Shown: positions 1-7,659, counted from the stretch's first letter. The stretch: DNA of 18,145 nt from an uncultured Selenomonadaceae bacterium (GCA_910579115.1 CAJTSO010000033.1:1965-20109), one strand, 5' to 3'. Made by a program: numbers and translations. The notes: a model not told the origin generated them from the sequence alone.

Positions 1-422
1 AGCCCCGCCGCTAAAATAAGCTCCCTGGCTACAGGATGATCCGGCATCCGCACCGCCACCGTATCGAGGCCGCCGGTTACCGCGTCCGGCACGCAGGCCG
101 CCCGGGGCAGGATTATAGTAATCGGCCCCGGCATGAAGGCGGCAAATATTTTTTCGGCTACCGGGGTTATCCGGCTGACAATTCTCTCCATACCGGCAAG
201 CTCCGCCACGTGAAGGATCAGGGGATTGTCGGAGGGACGCCCCTTGGCTTCATATATTCGACGGCAGGCCTCCGCATCGAGGCCGTTGCCCCCCAGGCCG
301 TATACCGTCTCCGTGGGGAAGGCCACCAGCTCTCCTCTTTGCAACAGCTCCGCCCCCCGCTGGATGGCCCTTCTGTATTCCTCTGTATCAGGCTTTTTTA
401 CATCGTATATTTCAGTATTCAT
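1..422 (-). CDS. tsaC: Sua5/YciO/TsaC-type threonylcarbamoyl-AMP synthase, 3' part cut by window edge
   Basis: Makes threonylcarbamoyl-AMP from threonine, bicarbonate and ATP, the first step of the t6A modification of ANN-decoding tRNAs in the cytoplasm. The 140 visible residues carry the family hallmarks: PTETVYGLG at residues 36-44, KGRP followed by SDNPLILH at 60-71, and MPGPITIILP near 100. The gene continues past base 1, so it cannot be seen whether it is a short TsaC or a longer Sua5 with the extra C-terminal domain. The ATG at 422 lies inside the end of prmC (11-base overlap) with only a weak purine-rich site before it, which suggests translational coupling. It is the last visible gene of the prfA–prmC operon, a common arrangement in Bacillota. 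The family call is secure; the exact subfamily is open. Confidence 0.93.
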   Translation of the reverse strand, partial: MNTEIYDVKKPDTEEYRRAIQRGAELLQRGELVAFPTETVYGLGGNGLDAEACRRIYEAKGRPSDNPLILHVAELAGMERIVSRITPVAEKIFAAFMPGPITIILPRAACVPDAVTGGLDTVAVRMPDHPVARELILAAG

Positions 423-1293
423 AGTCTTTCTTCATTACCGCCACCCGGGGATGGCCGGACAGATCCCGAATGATCTCGATTGCCGCCGGGCCGCAGAACC
501 CTGCCTGCCTTGCCAGCTCAGCCACCGGCTCTCCCTGCTCCGAACCAATCTCCATCGCCAGAAAGCCTCCCGGCTCCAGATATTCGGGGGCCTCATTGAT
601 GAGGCGGCGGTAAAAATCCAGCCCGTCCCGGCCGCCGCAGAGAGCCAGCGACGGTTCCGCCTGCACCTCCGGCGGCAGGGCGGCCATTTCCTCTTCGCTT
701 ATGTAGGGAGGATTTGACAAAATGGCGGTGAACTTTTCCCCCGGCTTCAGCGCCTGAAACAGGTCTCCCGGCCTGAAGGTTACCGATTCACCGGCGGCCA
801 GCTTCTCCTTATTGATCCTGGCCACGGCCAGCGCCTTTGGGGAAATGTCAGTGGCCGTTACCTGCGCCCGGCCCTTCATTTCCAGGGCAACGGTAATGGC
901 GATGGCTCCTGTGCCGGTGCAGATATCCGCTGCCTTCAGCACTTTGTCCGGTGGGTATTCTTTCAGCCGCCCCAAGGCGGTTTCCACCAGAATCTCCGTG
1001 TCCGGCCTGGGAACCAGGGTGTCCCGGGTAACGGTGAAGTCCCGGCCGAAAAACTCCCGCCGCCCCAAAATATACGCCACCGGCTCCCGCTTTCCCCGGC
1101 GGCGGACAAGCTCCCGGAATTCGTCCAGCTCCGGCTCCTGCAAAGGCTGGTCAAAGTGGGTGTAAAGCTGTATCCGGGAAAGCCCCAGCACCTTGCCCAA
1201 CAGCAGCTCCGCATCAAGGCGGGGACTCTCTATGCCCTTTTTCTGAAAAAAGTCCGCCGTAATGGCCAGCAGTTCCGTAACGGTACGAGACAT
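412..1293 (-). CDS. prmC: Peptide chain release factor N5-glutamine methyltransferase
   Basis: Cytoplasmic SAM-dependent enzyme that methylates the Gln of the GGQ loop of release factors RF1 and RF2, which is needed for efficient termination. The 293-residue protein has the usual size. An N-terminal helical substrate-binding domain is followed by VPRPDTE (94-100), the SAM-binding DICTGTGAIA (123-132) and the catalytic NPPY (194-197) that holds the target amide. The ATG at 1293 follows an AGGAG-type site. It lies 34 bases downstream of prfA, which encodes its substrate, and overlaps the tsaC start. Nothing is missing or unusual. Confidence 0.97.
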   Translation of the reverse strand: MSRTVTELLAITADFFQKKGIESPRLDAELLLGKVLGLSRIQLYTHFDQPLQEPELDEFRELVRRRGKREPVAYILGRREFFGRDFTVTRDTLVPRPDTEILVETALGRLKEYPPDKVLKAADICTGTGAIAITVALEMKGRAQVTATDISPKALAVARINKEKLAAGESVTFRPGDLFQALKPGEKFTAILSNPPYISEEEMAALPPEVQAEPSLALCGGRDGLDFYRRLINEAPEYLEPGGFLAMEIGSEQGEPVAELARQAGFCGPAAIEIIRDLSGHPRVAVMKKDYEY

Positions 1294-1327
1294 ACAAAGG
1301 CTCCTGTCTTAATGATCCCCAGTCTGA

Positions 1328-2401
1328 TCAGCCGCGGTTTTTCTTCAGCCGCTCCGTCTGATCCGCCGTGATGAGGGCATTTATCAACTCATCCAAATCA
1401 CCGGCAATAACGTCCTCCAGCCGGTGAAGGGTAAGGCCGATGCGGTGATCGGTGACCCTGCCCTGGGGAAAGTTATAGGTGCGGATTCGCTGGCTCCGGT
1501 CGCCGGTACCGATCTGCTCCTTCCGCTCCCTGGCCAGAGCGTCGTTTTGCTCGGCCTGAAGCTTCTCATAGAGACGGGCCCGAAGCACCAGCATCGCCTT
1601 ATCCTTATTTTTCCGCTGGGATTTTTCATCCTGACAGGTTACCACCATCCCCGTGGGCAGATGAGTGATCCGGATGGCGGTTTCCGTCCGGTTCACGTAC
1701 TGTCCCCCGGCTCCGGAAGCGCAATAGGTGTCTATCCGCAGCTCGTCCGGACGGATGTCCAGCTCCACTTCCCCGGCCTCCGGCAAAACGGCCACGGTGA
1801 CGGCACTGGTCTGGATCCTTCCCTGGGATTCCGTGGCGGGAACCCGCTGAACCCGATGAGTGCCTCGCTCGTATTTCATCCGGCTGAAAGCGCCGTACCC
1901 CTCGATGGAAAAGGATACGGACTTGAAGCCTCCCAGCTCCGTCTCGTTGGCCTCGATTATTTCCGTCTGCCAGCCCCGGCTCTCGGCATAACGGGAGTAC
2001 ATCCGGAAAAGATCCGCCGCAAACAGAGCCGCCTCCTCCCCGCCAACGCCGCCCCGGATCTCCACGATCACGGATTTATCGTCATTGGGATCCTTGGGCA
2101 GCAGCAGCCGGGGCAGATCCGCCTCGATCCTGTCCTTTTCCTCCCTGAGGGCCGACAGCTCGTCCGCGGCCATATCCCGCAGCTCCCGGTCAGAGCTGCC
2201 ATCCTCCAGTATCGCCTTTGCTTCCTGAATTCCCCCGCTTATTTCCCGGTACCGGGCGATGGTCCGGGCCACAGGCGCCAGGCTGGCGTGCTCCTGGGAA
2301 AGCGTCCGGTATTTTTCAATATCGGCGATTGTGGCCGGATCCGCCAGCAATGATTCCAGCTCCCGGTATTTTGACTCCACCTCAATAAGTCTGTCCAGCA
2401 T
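1328..2401 (-). CDS. prfA: Peptide chain release factor 1
   Basis: Recognises UAA and UAG in the ribosomal A site and triggers peptidyl-tRNA hydrolysis. The 357-residue length is normal. The stop-codon-reading motif PAT is at 188-190 in the RVPATESQGRIQTS block, which distinguishes RF1 from RF2. The catalytic GGQ is at 232-234 within ASGAGGQYVNRTET; Gln234 is the expected PrmC target. The usual His after GGQ is Tyr here (position 235), a minor variation. The ATG at 2401 follows the TAA of the DUF1385 gene with no gap, so its ribosome binding site lies in the end of that gene and translation is probably coupled. Confidence 0.98.
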   Translation of the reverse strand: MLDRLIEVESKYRELESLLADPATIADIEKYRTLSQEHASLAPVARTIARYREISGGIQEAKAILEDGSSDRELRDMAADELSALREEKDRIEADLPRLLLPKDPNDDKSVIVEIRGGVGGEEAALFAADLFRMYSRYAESRGWQTEIIEANETELGGFKSVSFSIEGYGAFSRMKYERGTHRVQRVPATESQGRIQTSAVTVAVLPEAGEVELDIRPDELRIDTYCASGAGGQYVNRTETAIRITHLPTGMVVTCQDEKSQRKNKDKAMLVLRARLYEKLQAEQNDALARERKEQIGTGDRSQRIRTYNFPQGRVTDHRIGLTLHRLEDVIAGDLDELINALITADQTERLKKNRG

Positions 2402-3370
2402 TTATCTTTCCCCCATCGCTTCCGCCGTCACAGCCGTTCCGAAATCACCGGCCGCCACTGCCTCCCCATACCGCAGGTCGGCGTAGTTTCCGCTGCCGGA
2501 AGGTATATCCTCCCGGGCCAATACGGCCTTGAGGGATTCAATGGCTACCTCCACCATCTCATCCCCCGGCTCGTTGGTAGTCAGCCGCTGGAGCCAAAGC
2601 CCCGGCAGGATAAAAATATGCATCAGGCCGTTTGGGTGCTTTCCCGCCAGCCTTATAAGCTCGTAGGAAATACCGGCGATCACCGGCAGCAGAACCACCC
2701 GGCTGATGATCCGCTCCGCCAGACCGGGCCAGCCCAAAAAGGCAAAAACAAAAATGCTCACGATCATGACGATGAGCAGGAACGCCGTGCCACAGCGGGG
2801 ATGAAAGCGGGAGCATTTCTGAACGTTCGCTACCGTGAGGGCCTCGCCTTTTTCAAAGCAGTGGATCGTCTTGTGCTCCGCCCCGTGATACTGGAACACC
2901 CGGTATATTCCCTCCATACGGGATATGGAGAATATGTAGGCAAGAAATACCGCCAGTCTCAGACAGCCCTCAAAAATATTCAGGTACAGGGGATCCTCGG
3001 AAACGACGCGAAAAAATTTCACGCCGTAAGTGGGAACAGCAATAAACAGCACCGCCGCCAGCAGGAAGGCAAAGATCATGGTCATGGCCACCTCCCCGTC
3101 GGTCATCTCCTCCTCATCCTCTCCCGCCATCCGGGCGGAATAAGACAGGGAACGCATTCCCAGCACCAGGGATTCTCCCAGGGACACTACCCCCCGAAGG
3201 AAAGGAGCCCGGAAAATGGGATACCGGTCCCCCAGGCTCTCCACCGCTTTTACCTGAACGGCTATGTGCCCGTTGGCTTCACGGACAGCCGTGGCCACGC
3301 TGCCGGGAGCCCTCATCATGACTCCCTCGATGACCGCCTGTCCGCCTACGGTTGGTTTGTTATCTGACAT
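2402..3370 (-). CDS. DUF1385 family membrane protein (YqhQ-like)
   Basis: Polytopic membrane protein of unknown biochemical role, in the same family as Bacillus subtilis YqhQ. The N-terminal GGQAVIEGVMMR (9-20), the central FQYHGAEHKTIHCFE (159-173) and HPRCGTAFLL (190-199) are family signatures rich in conserved His, Cys and Glu. Hydrophobic segments lie at about 95-115, 137-150, 197-213 and 222-236. The C-terminal about 60 residues are hydrophilic. The ATG at 3370 is preceded by AGAGAGGAATATAA (GAGAGG core). In Bacillota this gene commonly sits between rpmE and prfA/prmC, as it does here, so a link to translation or envelope homeostasis is often guessed, but no reaction is known. Confidence 0.93.
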   Translation of the reverse strand: MSDNKPTVGGQAVIEGVMMRAPGSVATAVREANGHIAVQVKAVESLGDRYPIFRAPFLRGVVSLGESLVLGMRSLSYSARMAGEDEEEMTDGEVAMTMIFAFLLAAVLFIAVPTYGVKFFRVVSEDPLYLNIFEGCLRLAVFLAYIFSISRMEGIYRVFQYHGAEHKTIHCFEKGEALTVANVQKCSRFHPRCGTAFLLIVMIVSIFVFAFLGWPGLAERIISRVVLLPVIAGISYELIRLAGKHPNGLMHIFILPGLWLQRLTTNEPGDEMVEVAIESLKAVLAREDIPSGSGNYADLRYGEAVAAGDFGTAVTAEAMGER

Positions 3371-3552
3371 TTATATTCCTCTCTGCTTCATTCAGTATTT
3401 ATTGTAGTGATTTATTTTACCACAAAGCCGGTTCAGTTCCTAGGGCGGCCGGAAAAATAAGACCGGACTGACATTTTTCGAGCCGCTCGTTGAAAAACAC
3501 AAACGGGACAGCCGGATAATTATTTTTGTCCGCCCCGCTGAACAGGCACAAA

Positions 3553-3580
3553 CAAAAAAGACTGCCGCAAAAGCGGCAGT
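3553..3580 (-). terminator. Rho-independent terminator after rpmE
   Basis: A perfect 8-bp stem (ACTGCCGC at 3561-3568 with GCGGCAGT at 3573-3580, loop AAAA) is followed on the minus strand by a run of six T at 3559-3554. It lies 35 bases beyond the rpmE stop and separates rpmE from the downstream DUF1385–prfA operon. Confidence 0.92.
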
Positions 3581-3614
3581 CCCTGATGACTGAATGAAGC
3601 CGATAAATTGGAAT

Positions 3615-3815
3615 TTACTTGCGGCCATAACGCTTGTTGAATTTCTCGATCCGACCGCCGGCCGCTACATCACGCTGACGCCCGGTGAAGAACGGATGGC
3701 ATTTGGAGCACACGTCTACACGGAGCTCGGTGGCGGTAGAGCCAGTCATGAAAGTATTGCCGCAGCCGCAGGTAACCTTGCACTCCTGATACTTTGGATG
3801 GATTCCTTCGCGCAT
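3615..3815 (-). CDS. rpmE: 50S ribosomal protein L31, zinc-binding (C+) type
   Basis: A 66-residue large-subunit ribosomal protein located at the subunit bridge. It keeps the zinc-binding cysteines of the C+ paralogue (CGCG near residue 16 and CSKC near 37) and the signature HPFFTGRQRDVAAGGRIEKF. The ATG at 3815 follows AGAGGTG with 8 bases between and matches the conserved MREGIHPKY start. The same frame stays open 42 codons further upstream to an ATG at 3941, but that ATG lies only about 5 bases from the predicted transcription start and has no ribosome binding site, so I reject it. The gene has its own promoter, leader and terminator and is therefore a single-gene unit. Confidence 0.97.
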   Translation of the reverse strand: MREGIHPKYQECKVTCGCGNTFMTGSTATELRVDVCSKCHPFFTGRQRDVAAGGRIEKFNKRYGRK

Positions 3816-3946
3816 TATTAACACCTCTCTTTTCCCCGGTTGGGAGTGATACAAGCCCGCTCTGCGCAGGCTTGGTGCCAAGCTTCCCGTTTTGGGGAAA
3901 AGCCGGTCATTTGCCTTGTAAACAGACGACAACTCGTCCATTACGG
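3816..3946 (-). promoter_or_regulatory. Long structured rpmE leader, candidate L31 autoregulatory element
   Basis: About 130 untranslated bases separate the predicted transcription start from rpmE. On the minus strand they hold a 5' hairpin (GACGA/TCGTC, about 3923-3938), then a long-range stem pairing CTTTTCCCC (3902-3894 region) with GGGGAAAAG (3837-3829), which brings its 3' arm next to the Shine-Dalgarno. The enclosed part can form either GCTTGG/CCAAGC or the overlapping AAGCCTGC/GCGGGCTT, so two exclusive folds exist. Ribosomal-protein leaders upstream of L31 genes are described for Bacillota; matching this one to that class is inference from position and fold. Confidence 0.5.
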
Positions 3947-3952
3947 CTATTT

Positions 3953-3981
3953 ACTATAGCATAGGCGGCGGACTAATGCAA
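3953..3981 (-). promoter_or_regulatory. Sigma-A promoter of rpmE
   Basis: TTGCAT (3981-3976), 17-base spacer, TATAGT (3958-3953) with an extended -10 TG one base before it. The predicted start is near 3946, giving the long leader described separately. Confidence 0.85.
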
Positions 3982-4021
3982 GAAAAATTTCTCCTGAGCA
4001 AAATATTTCCTACGACTACAT

Positions 4022-4053
4022 AAAAACTGCCGCGCAATTCTGCGCGGCAGTTT
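4022..4053 (-). terminator. Terminator after the zinc-ribbon gene
   Basis: A perfect 13-bp stem (AAACTGCCGCGCA at 4024-4036 with its complement at 4041-4053, loop ATTC) runs into five T on the minus strand. It lies 27 bases past the stop of the zinc-ribbon gene and about 40 bases upstream of the rpmE -35 box. Confidence 0.92.
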
Positions 4054-4079
4054 CAGTCTCGGCAAATTCAATCGATGGC

Positions 4080-4361
4080 TCAGCGGCGATGGTTGCTGAA
4101 GCAGTCCCGGCAGTACACGGGACGATCATCCTTCGGCTGAAAGGGGACCTGAGTCTCCTTGCCGCAATCAGCGCAAACAACGGTGAAGAGCTCGCGCTGG
4201 GCTGCACCGTCACGCTGACGGCGGCGCTTATCACGGCAGTCACGGCAACGAACGGGCTCATTTTCAAAGCCCTTCTCCTGGTAGAATGCCTGCTCACCGG
4301 CGGAGAAAATAAAATCGTTGCCACAATCTTTGCATTTCAATGTTTTATCCTGGAATTCCAT
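4080..4361 (-). CDS. Double zinc-ribbon protein (CxxC-x17-CxxC type)
   Basis: A 93-residue cytoplasmic protein with four CxxC pairs: C10/C13, C39/C42, C63/C66 and C84/C87. The first two pairs, 25 residues apart, form one module. The last two are exactly 17 residues apart, which is the CxxC-x17-CxxC domain found in small bacterial proteins of unknown role. Three of the four pairs read CxDC with a basic residue, and a stretch of Arg and Lys (43-50) joins the modules, so nucleic-acid or ribosome binding is plausible but unproven. I chose the ATG at 4361 because AAGGGG lies 9 bases before it and the protein starts directly at the first zinc module. An upstream in-frame ATG at 4394 lacks such a site. 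It sits between a motility-type gene and rpmE and has its own terminator. Confidence 0.88.
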   Translation of the reverse strand: MEFQDKTLKCKDCGNDFIFSAGEQAFYQEKGFENEPVRCRDCRDKRRRQRDGAAQRELFTVVCADCGKETQVPFQPKDDRPVYCRDCFSNHRR

Positions 4362-4459
4362 GTAACTAATCCCCTTACTTTTTTCTTGAACCATCTTTTT
4401 AAGGCTACCGCGGCTTCGAGAAAGGAAACACCTGCCGAAATCCGAAGAATCGCTCCGCA

Positions 4460-4648
4460 TCAGACGGCGATATCCACCTGCGTACCCAGATTCGGATCAA
4501 GGCTGCCTGAGACCAATGATAAAAGCGCATCCATACTCTCGTCTGCCGAATCCATGCTCATTTTCAACACAGAGATGCCGAGTTCCTGCTGTGTTGTCAT
4601 CATATTAAGACCTACGCTCATAGACGCAATGCTCATCGTCAAATCCAT
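4460..4648 (-). CDS. YjfB family putative motility protein
   Basis: A 62-residue Met/Ser-rich helical protein that resembles the YjfB_motility family (pattern MSIASMSVGLN, then QQELGISVLKMSMDSADES, then LLSLVSG). The family is annotated as putative motility proteins from gene context; no biochemical function is known. The ATG at 4648 is preceded by GAGAGGTG with 8 bases between. A later ATG (codon 5) would fit some homologues' N-termini but not the ribosome binding site. A near-consensus sigma-A promoter lies directly upstream, so it can be expressed apart from the glycosyltransferase gene before it. The sigma-28-promoted gene at 14366-15073 supports a motile host. Confidence 0.82.
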   Translation of the reverse strand: MDLTMSIASMSVGLNMMTTQQELGISVLKMSMDSADESMDALLSLVSGSLDPNLGTQVDIAV

Positions 4649-4691
4649 TCAACCTTCACCTCTCTCCTGCTGCGCATATAAATCACTGTGA

Positions 4692-4720
4692 ATTATAATC
4701 CATTTTAATGGAAATAGCAA
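4692..4720 (-). promoter_or_regulatory. Sigma-A promoter of the YjfB-type gene with a dyad in the spacer
   Basis: TTGCTA (4720-4715), 17-base spacer, TATAAT (4697-4692), start predicted near 4685. The spacer holds the near-perfect dyad TCCATT-TT-AATGGA (4699-4712), which could be an operator. The promoter starts only 8 bases past the stop codon of the upstream glycosyltransferase gene. Confidence 0.85.
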
Positions 4721-4727
4721 CAAAAAA

Positions 4728-6554
4728 CTACTCCGGTAAAAAATTTTCTTTATAAACCCGGCGGCAGAGGGCTTCCATCGCCGCGGCATACCGTTTACCG
4801 TCCATCAGGGGCGACTGCTCCATCCGGCTTCGCAAATTCCTTCGGTAATCATCAAGCCGCAGTCTGTCCCCGGCCAATCGGACGGCCAGGGAAATATATT
4901 CTTTCCCGCTGGTGGAGATAAGCTCCGGACAACCCGCGGCAAAGAGAAGGGACGCTCCCACCCTGGCCGCCGGGCTGTGCCCGGCCAGAGTCACCACCGG
5001 GACTCCCATGTAAAGGGCTTCACAGGTGGTCGCTCCGCCGTTATAGGGCTCCGTGTCCAAAGCAATATCGATATCCCCATAGGTTTTCAAATAGTCCGGG
5101 GAATAGGGCCGGCACTCGATCCGGGCCGTGTCAAACCCCAAAGCCCCAAGCCGGCGGAGGATAAACTGACGGCCGGTAAAATCCGGCAGGGAAGCCAGCT
5201 TGTCCTGAAGGATGAGCCGGGAGTCCGGCGCCTTCTCCATAATGGTCCGCCACAGAAGAAGCGTCCTGTCTGTGATCTTTGCGTAGTTATTAAGGCAGCC
5301 AAAGGTTACGGGCTTTCCCAACCGGGCAGCCGGCGCGGCGGGCAGCGGCATCTTTTCTACCGGGGCGTAGCAAAACAGCGGATAGAAATCATGCCGCCTC
5401 TCCTGGGGCGGTATCCCTTCGTCGACGTACAGCAGCTTCTCACTGAAAGCCTTCTGCATCCGGCTCTCCTGGGCCCGGCTGTCCGCCGACGGGGCCGGGG
5501 CCATTATCCGATCCGTCAGGTGATAGTCCACCGCCGCCAGCCCCGACGTATGGAGAAATCCCAGCCCCGATAAGATCACCGGAGCCGGCCGGTAAGCCAA
5601 TACCGGCAGGGCATTTTCCTGCGAATGACCGGACAGATCCACCAGCGCGTCCAGCTTGTCCTCCGCTATCCGCCTGGCTGTCTGCTCCGGGTTCATTTCC
5701 GCCACATCGGTAAAGGCCGCTCCCAGGCGGCGCAGTTTGCGGGTCACCTGATCCCCCTCCCCGGTCATATAGGCAAAGACCACCGTATTTTTTCGGTCAA
5801 AACAGCGAAGGAGCGGGGCCAGAAAGTATCCCATGGCATGGTGGCGGAAGTCCCGGGAAATATAGCCGATCCGGATCGTTCCCAGGCCATCTGTCCGCTG
5901 TTTCGCCAAACGGGCCGGCTCCGGCTGGCAGACGGGACGTCCGGAAATTGTAACCGGCGGAGTGTTGGCAAAAAAATTACCGTACTCCCGGCTTAGGGTC
6001 AGCTCCCGGGCGGCAGCCGGAGGATTGTAAGCCGTGAGAAACAGCGCCTTGCTGTATAATTCCGCTTTCATCCCATCCTTCTCTGCCAGCCGGGAGGCAT
6101 CGAACAATCTCTCCGCCGCTCCGGCGGCGTCCCCCAGCAGATAGCAGGCATCGGCCAGATACTTGTCCAACCTGACCCGGGTACATTTATCGTAGCCGGT
6201 TTGGGGCTGTCTGATGGCTGGCTGGCGCAGGGCGGCCTCCAACCGGAGAACCGCCGGCTTCATATCAAAGCGGGAAAGCTCCAGGAGGGCCCGGACAAAT
6301 TCTCCCCGGCAATGGCAGCCTACCCCTCCGGTTCTTGAGATGGCCTCCGTCAGCTGACCAAGATAATCCTCCGCCGCGGCCGCATCTCCCCGATAGAAGG
6401 ACAGCTCCGCCGCAAAGGCCAGGGTGTCCGGGTCACGGGAAAACTGCGCCGCAGTCAATATTTCCCTTAGGGCGTTCATGGCTCCGGTAACGTTGCCCAA
6501 ATTCAAAAAATTCTCCGCAGCAGCCAGCCACTCCAGCTTTTCCTCAATGGTCAT
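4728..6554 (-). CDS. TPR-containing OGT/SPY-like protein O-glycosyltransferase (GT41)
   Basis: A 608-residue cytoplasmic protein. The first about 200 residues are Ala-rich helical repeats of TPR type (for example 10-35, 44-70, 135-160), expected to bind the protein substrate. The rest is the O-GlcNAc-transferase-like catalytic region (Glyco_transf_41): GYISRDFRHHAMGYFLAPLL (230-249), PVILSGLGFLHTSGLAAVDY (325-344), VTFGCLNNYAKIT (416-428) and LDTEPYNGGATTCEALYMG (499-517), followed by RVGASLL. Bacterial members often glycosylate flagellins or adhesins, but donor and target here are not known. The usual TTG in the central loop reads LHTSG. The ATG follows AAAGGGGG. It is 104 bases downstream of the dGTPase gene and just before the YjfB-type gene, so flagellin is a reasonable but unproven target. 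Confidence 0.9.
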   Translation of the reverse strand: MTIEEKLEWLAAAENFLNLGNVTGAMNALREILTAAQFSRDPDTLAFAAELSFYRGDAAAAEDYLGQLTEAISRTGGVGCHCRGEFVRALLELSRFDMKPAVLRLEAALRQPAIRQPQTGYDKCTRVRLDKYLADACYLLGDAAGAAERLFDASRLAEKDGMKAELYSKALFLTAYNPPAAARELTLSREYGNFFANTPPVTISGRPVCQPEPARLAKQRTDGLGTIRIGYISRDFRHHAMGYFLAPLLRCFDRKNTVVFAYMTGEGDQVTRKLRRLGAAFTDVAEMNPEQTARRIAEDKLDALVDLSGHSQENALPVLAYRPAPVILSGLGFLHTSGLAAVDYHLTDRIMAPAPSADSRAQESRMQKAFSEKLLYVDEGIPPQERRHDFYPLFCYAPVEKMPLPAAPAARLGKPVTFGCLNNYAKITDRTLLLWRTIMEKAPDSRLILQDKLASLPDFTGRQFILRRLGALGFDTARIECRPYSPDYLKTYGDIDIALDTEPYNGGATTCEALYMGVPVVTLAGHSPAARVGASLLFAAGCPELISTSGKEYISLAVRLAGDRLRLDDYRRNLRSRMEQSPLMDGKRYAAAMEALCRRVYKENFLPE

Positions 6555-6605
6555 GCCCCAGCCCCCTTTCCGTTTTTTTATTTTCCCCTACCCGCCGGAC
6601 ATGCA

Positions 6606-6634
6606 GAACAGTCCGGCAGAGGACTGTCCTTTTT
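6606..6634 (+). terminator. Terminator-like hairpin with a plus-strand T run between two minus-strand genes
   Basis: GAACAGTCC (6606-6614) pairs at eight of nine positions with GGACTGTCC (6621-6629), followed by TTTTT on the plus strand. On the minus strand, the direction of the flanking genes, no T run follows. It would stop antisense transcripts or act as a simple mRNA hairpin after the dGTPase gene. Confidence 0.4.
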
Positions 6635-6658
6635 CGCCCCGCCTTCCAGTCCCGTGCC

Positions 6659-7657
6659 TTATCTATACCACCCGGAGACAGGAGGAATAAATATCCTGCT
6701 GAACAGCTCCACGGCGTATCCGTCGGTAAGACCCGCCACGTAGTCCGTGACCGTCTGCTCTCTGCCCCAGCGTTCTTCGTGGCGGCGGAATTCCTCCGGC
6801 AGCTCCTCAAAATTTTTCAGAAAATGACCGAACAGCTCACGAAGGATGAATCCCGCCTGTTCCCTCTCTTTGGCCAATTGCTCCGAATGGTATATGCGGC
6901 GGAACATAAACCGGCGGAACTGGTTCATGATATCATCGTAGCGTTCCGACAACCTTATATCCGCCAAATCCGCCGAAGCGGTGATAACGTCCGAAACGAA
7001 GCCCGTGATCATATCCGAGTGCTCCGTCCCCAGCCCGTCCACAACCTCCGGCGGCAGCTCCCCCGGCTTCAGCAGCCCCGCCCTGATGCTGTCATCGTAA
7101 TCGTGGCAGAGGTAGGCAATCCGGTCGGCAATATGGACGATTCTCCCTTCCAGGGTGAAGGGCCGGTTTGGGCTGGTGTGGTTCAGGATTCCGTCCTCTA
7201 CCGCCGCAGTCAGATTCAGTCCCTTTCCCTCCCGTTCCAGATAGCGGACAACCCGCAGACTCTGTTCGTTGTGGGCGAAATGGCCGGTAATTTCCGCCAT
7301 GACCGCCTCCCCGGAATGACCGAAGGGCGTATGGCCCACATCGTGGCCGAGGGCGATGGCTTCCGTCAGATCCTCGTTCAGCCGCAGGCCCCTGGCGATA
7401 GTCCGGGCGATCTGCGCCGCCTCAAGGCTGTGAGTCATTCTCGTCCGGTAGTGATCCCCGGACATGATGTAAACCTGGGTCTTGTGCTTCAGGCGGCGAA
7501 AGCACTTAGCGTGGAGGATCCGGTCTCTGTCACGCTGGTAATCGGTGCGGTACGGGCAGAGGTCTATAGGGAAGCGGCGCGCCGCTTCCCTTGCCTTTGC
7601 CGCGCAGGGAGCAAGGATCTTGTACTCCAATTCTTCCGTTTGTTCCCTGATATTCAT
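6659..7657 (-). CDS. Deoxyguanosinetriphosphate triphosphohydrolase-like HD-domain protein
   Basis: Expected to hydrolyse dGTP or other dNTPs to the nucleoside and triphosphate in the cytoplasm, adjusting nucleotide pools. The 332-residue length fits the short dGTPase-like branch. The HD metal site is complete: His76 in YRTRMTHSLEAAQIAR, His105-Asp106 in ALGHDVGHTPFGHSGE, and Asp178 in HIADRIAYLCHDYDD. The N-terminal YRTDYQRDRDRILH and CFRRLKHKTQV blocks are typical. The ATG at 7657 follows GGGAGG with 8 bases between. In many Bacillota this gene precedes dnaG and rpoD; here it is instead followed by a glycosyltransferase. The 256 bases before it hold a possibly broken small gene whose last codon overlaps the ribosome binding site. 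Confidence 0.95.
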   Translation of the reverse strand: MNIREQTEELEYKILAPCAAKAREAARRFPIDLCPYRTDYQRDRDRILHAKCFRRLKHKTQVYIMSGDHYRTRMTHSLEAAQIARTIARGLRLNEDLTEAIALGHDVGHTPFGHSGEAVMAEITGHFAHNEQSLRVVRYLEREGKGLNLTAAVEDGILNHTSPNRPFTLEGRIVHIADRIAYLCHDYDDSIRAGLLKPGELPPEVVDGLGTEHSDMITGFVSDVITASADLADIRLSERYDDIMNQFRRFMFRRIYHSEQLAKEREQAGFILRELFGHFLKNFEELPEEFRRHEERWGREQTVTDYVAGLTDGYAVELFSRIFIPPVSGWYR

Positions 7658-7659
7658 TC

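Noticed and set aside
1424..2353. Long plus-strand open frame opposite prfA
   Set aside because: It is the antisense shadow of a fully recognisable RF1 gene; it has no ribosome binding site and a low-complexity composition.
3816..3941. N-terminal extension of L31 starting at the ATG at 3941
   Set aside because: The frame is open, but that ATG is only about 5 bases from the predicted transcript start, lacks a ribosome binding site, and L31 proteins begin at the conserved MREGIHPKY.
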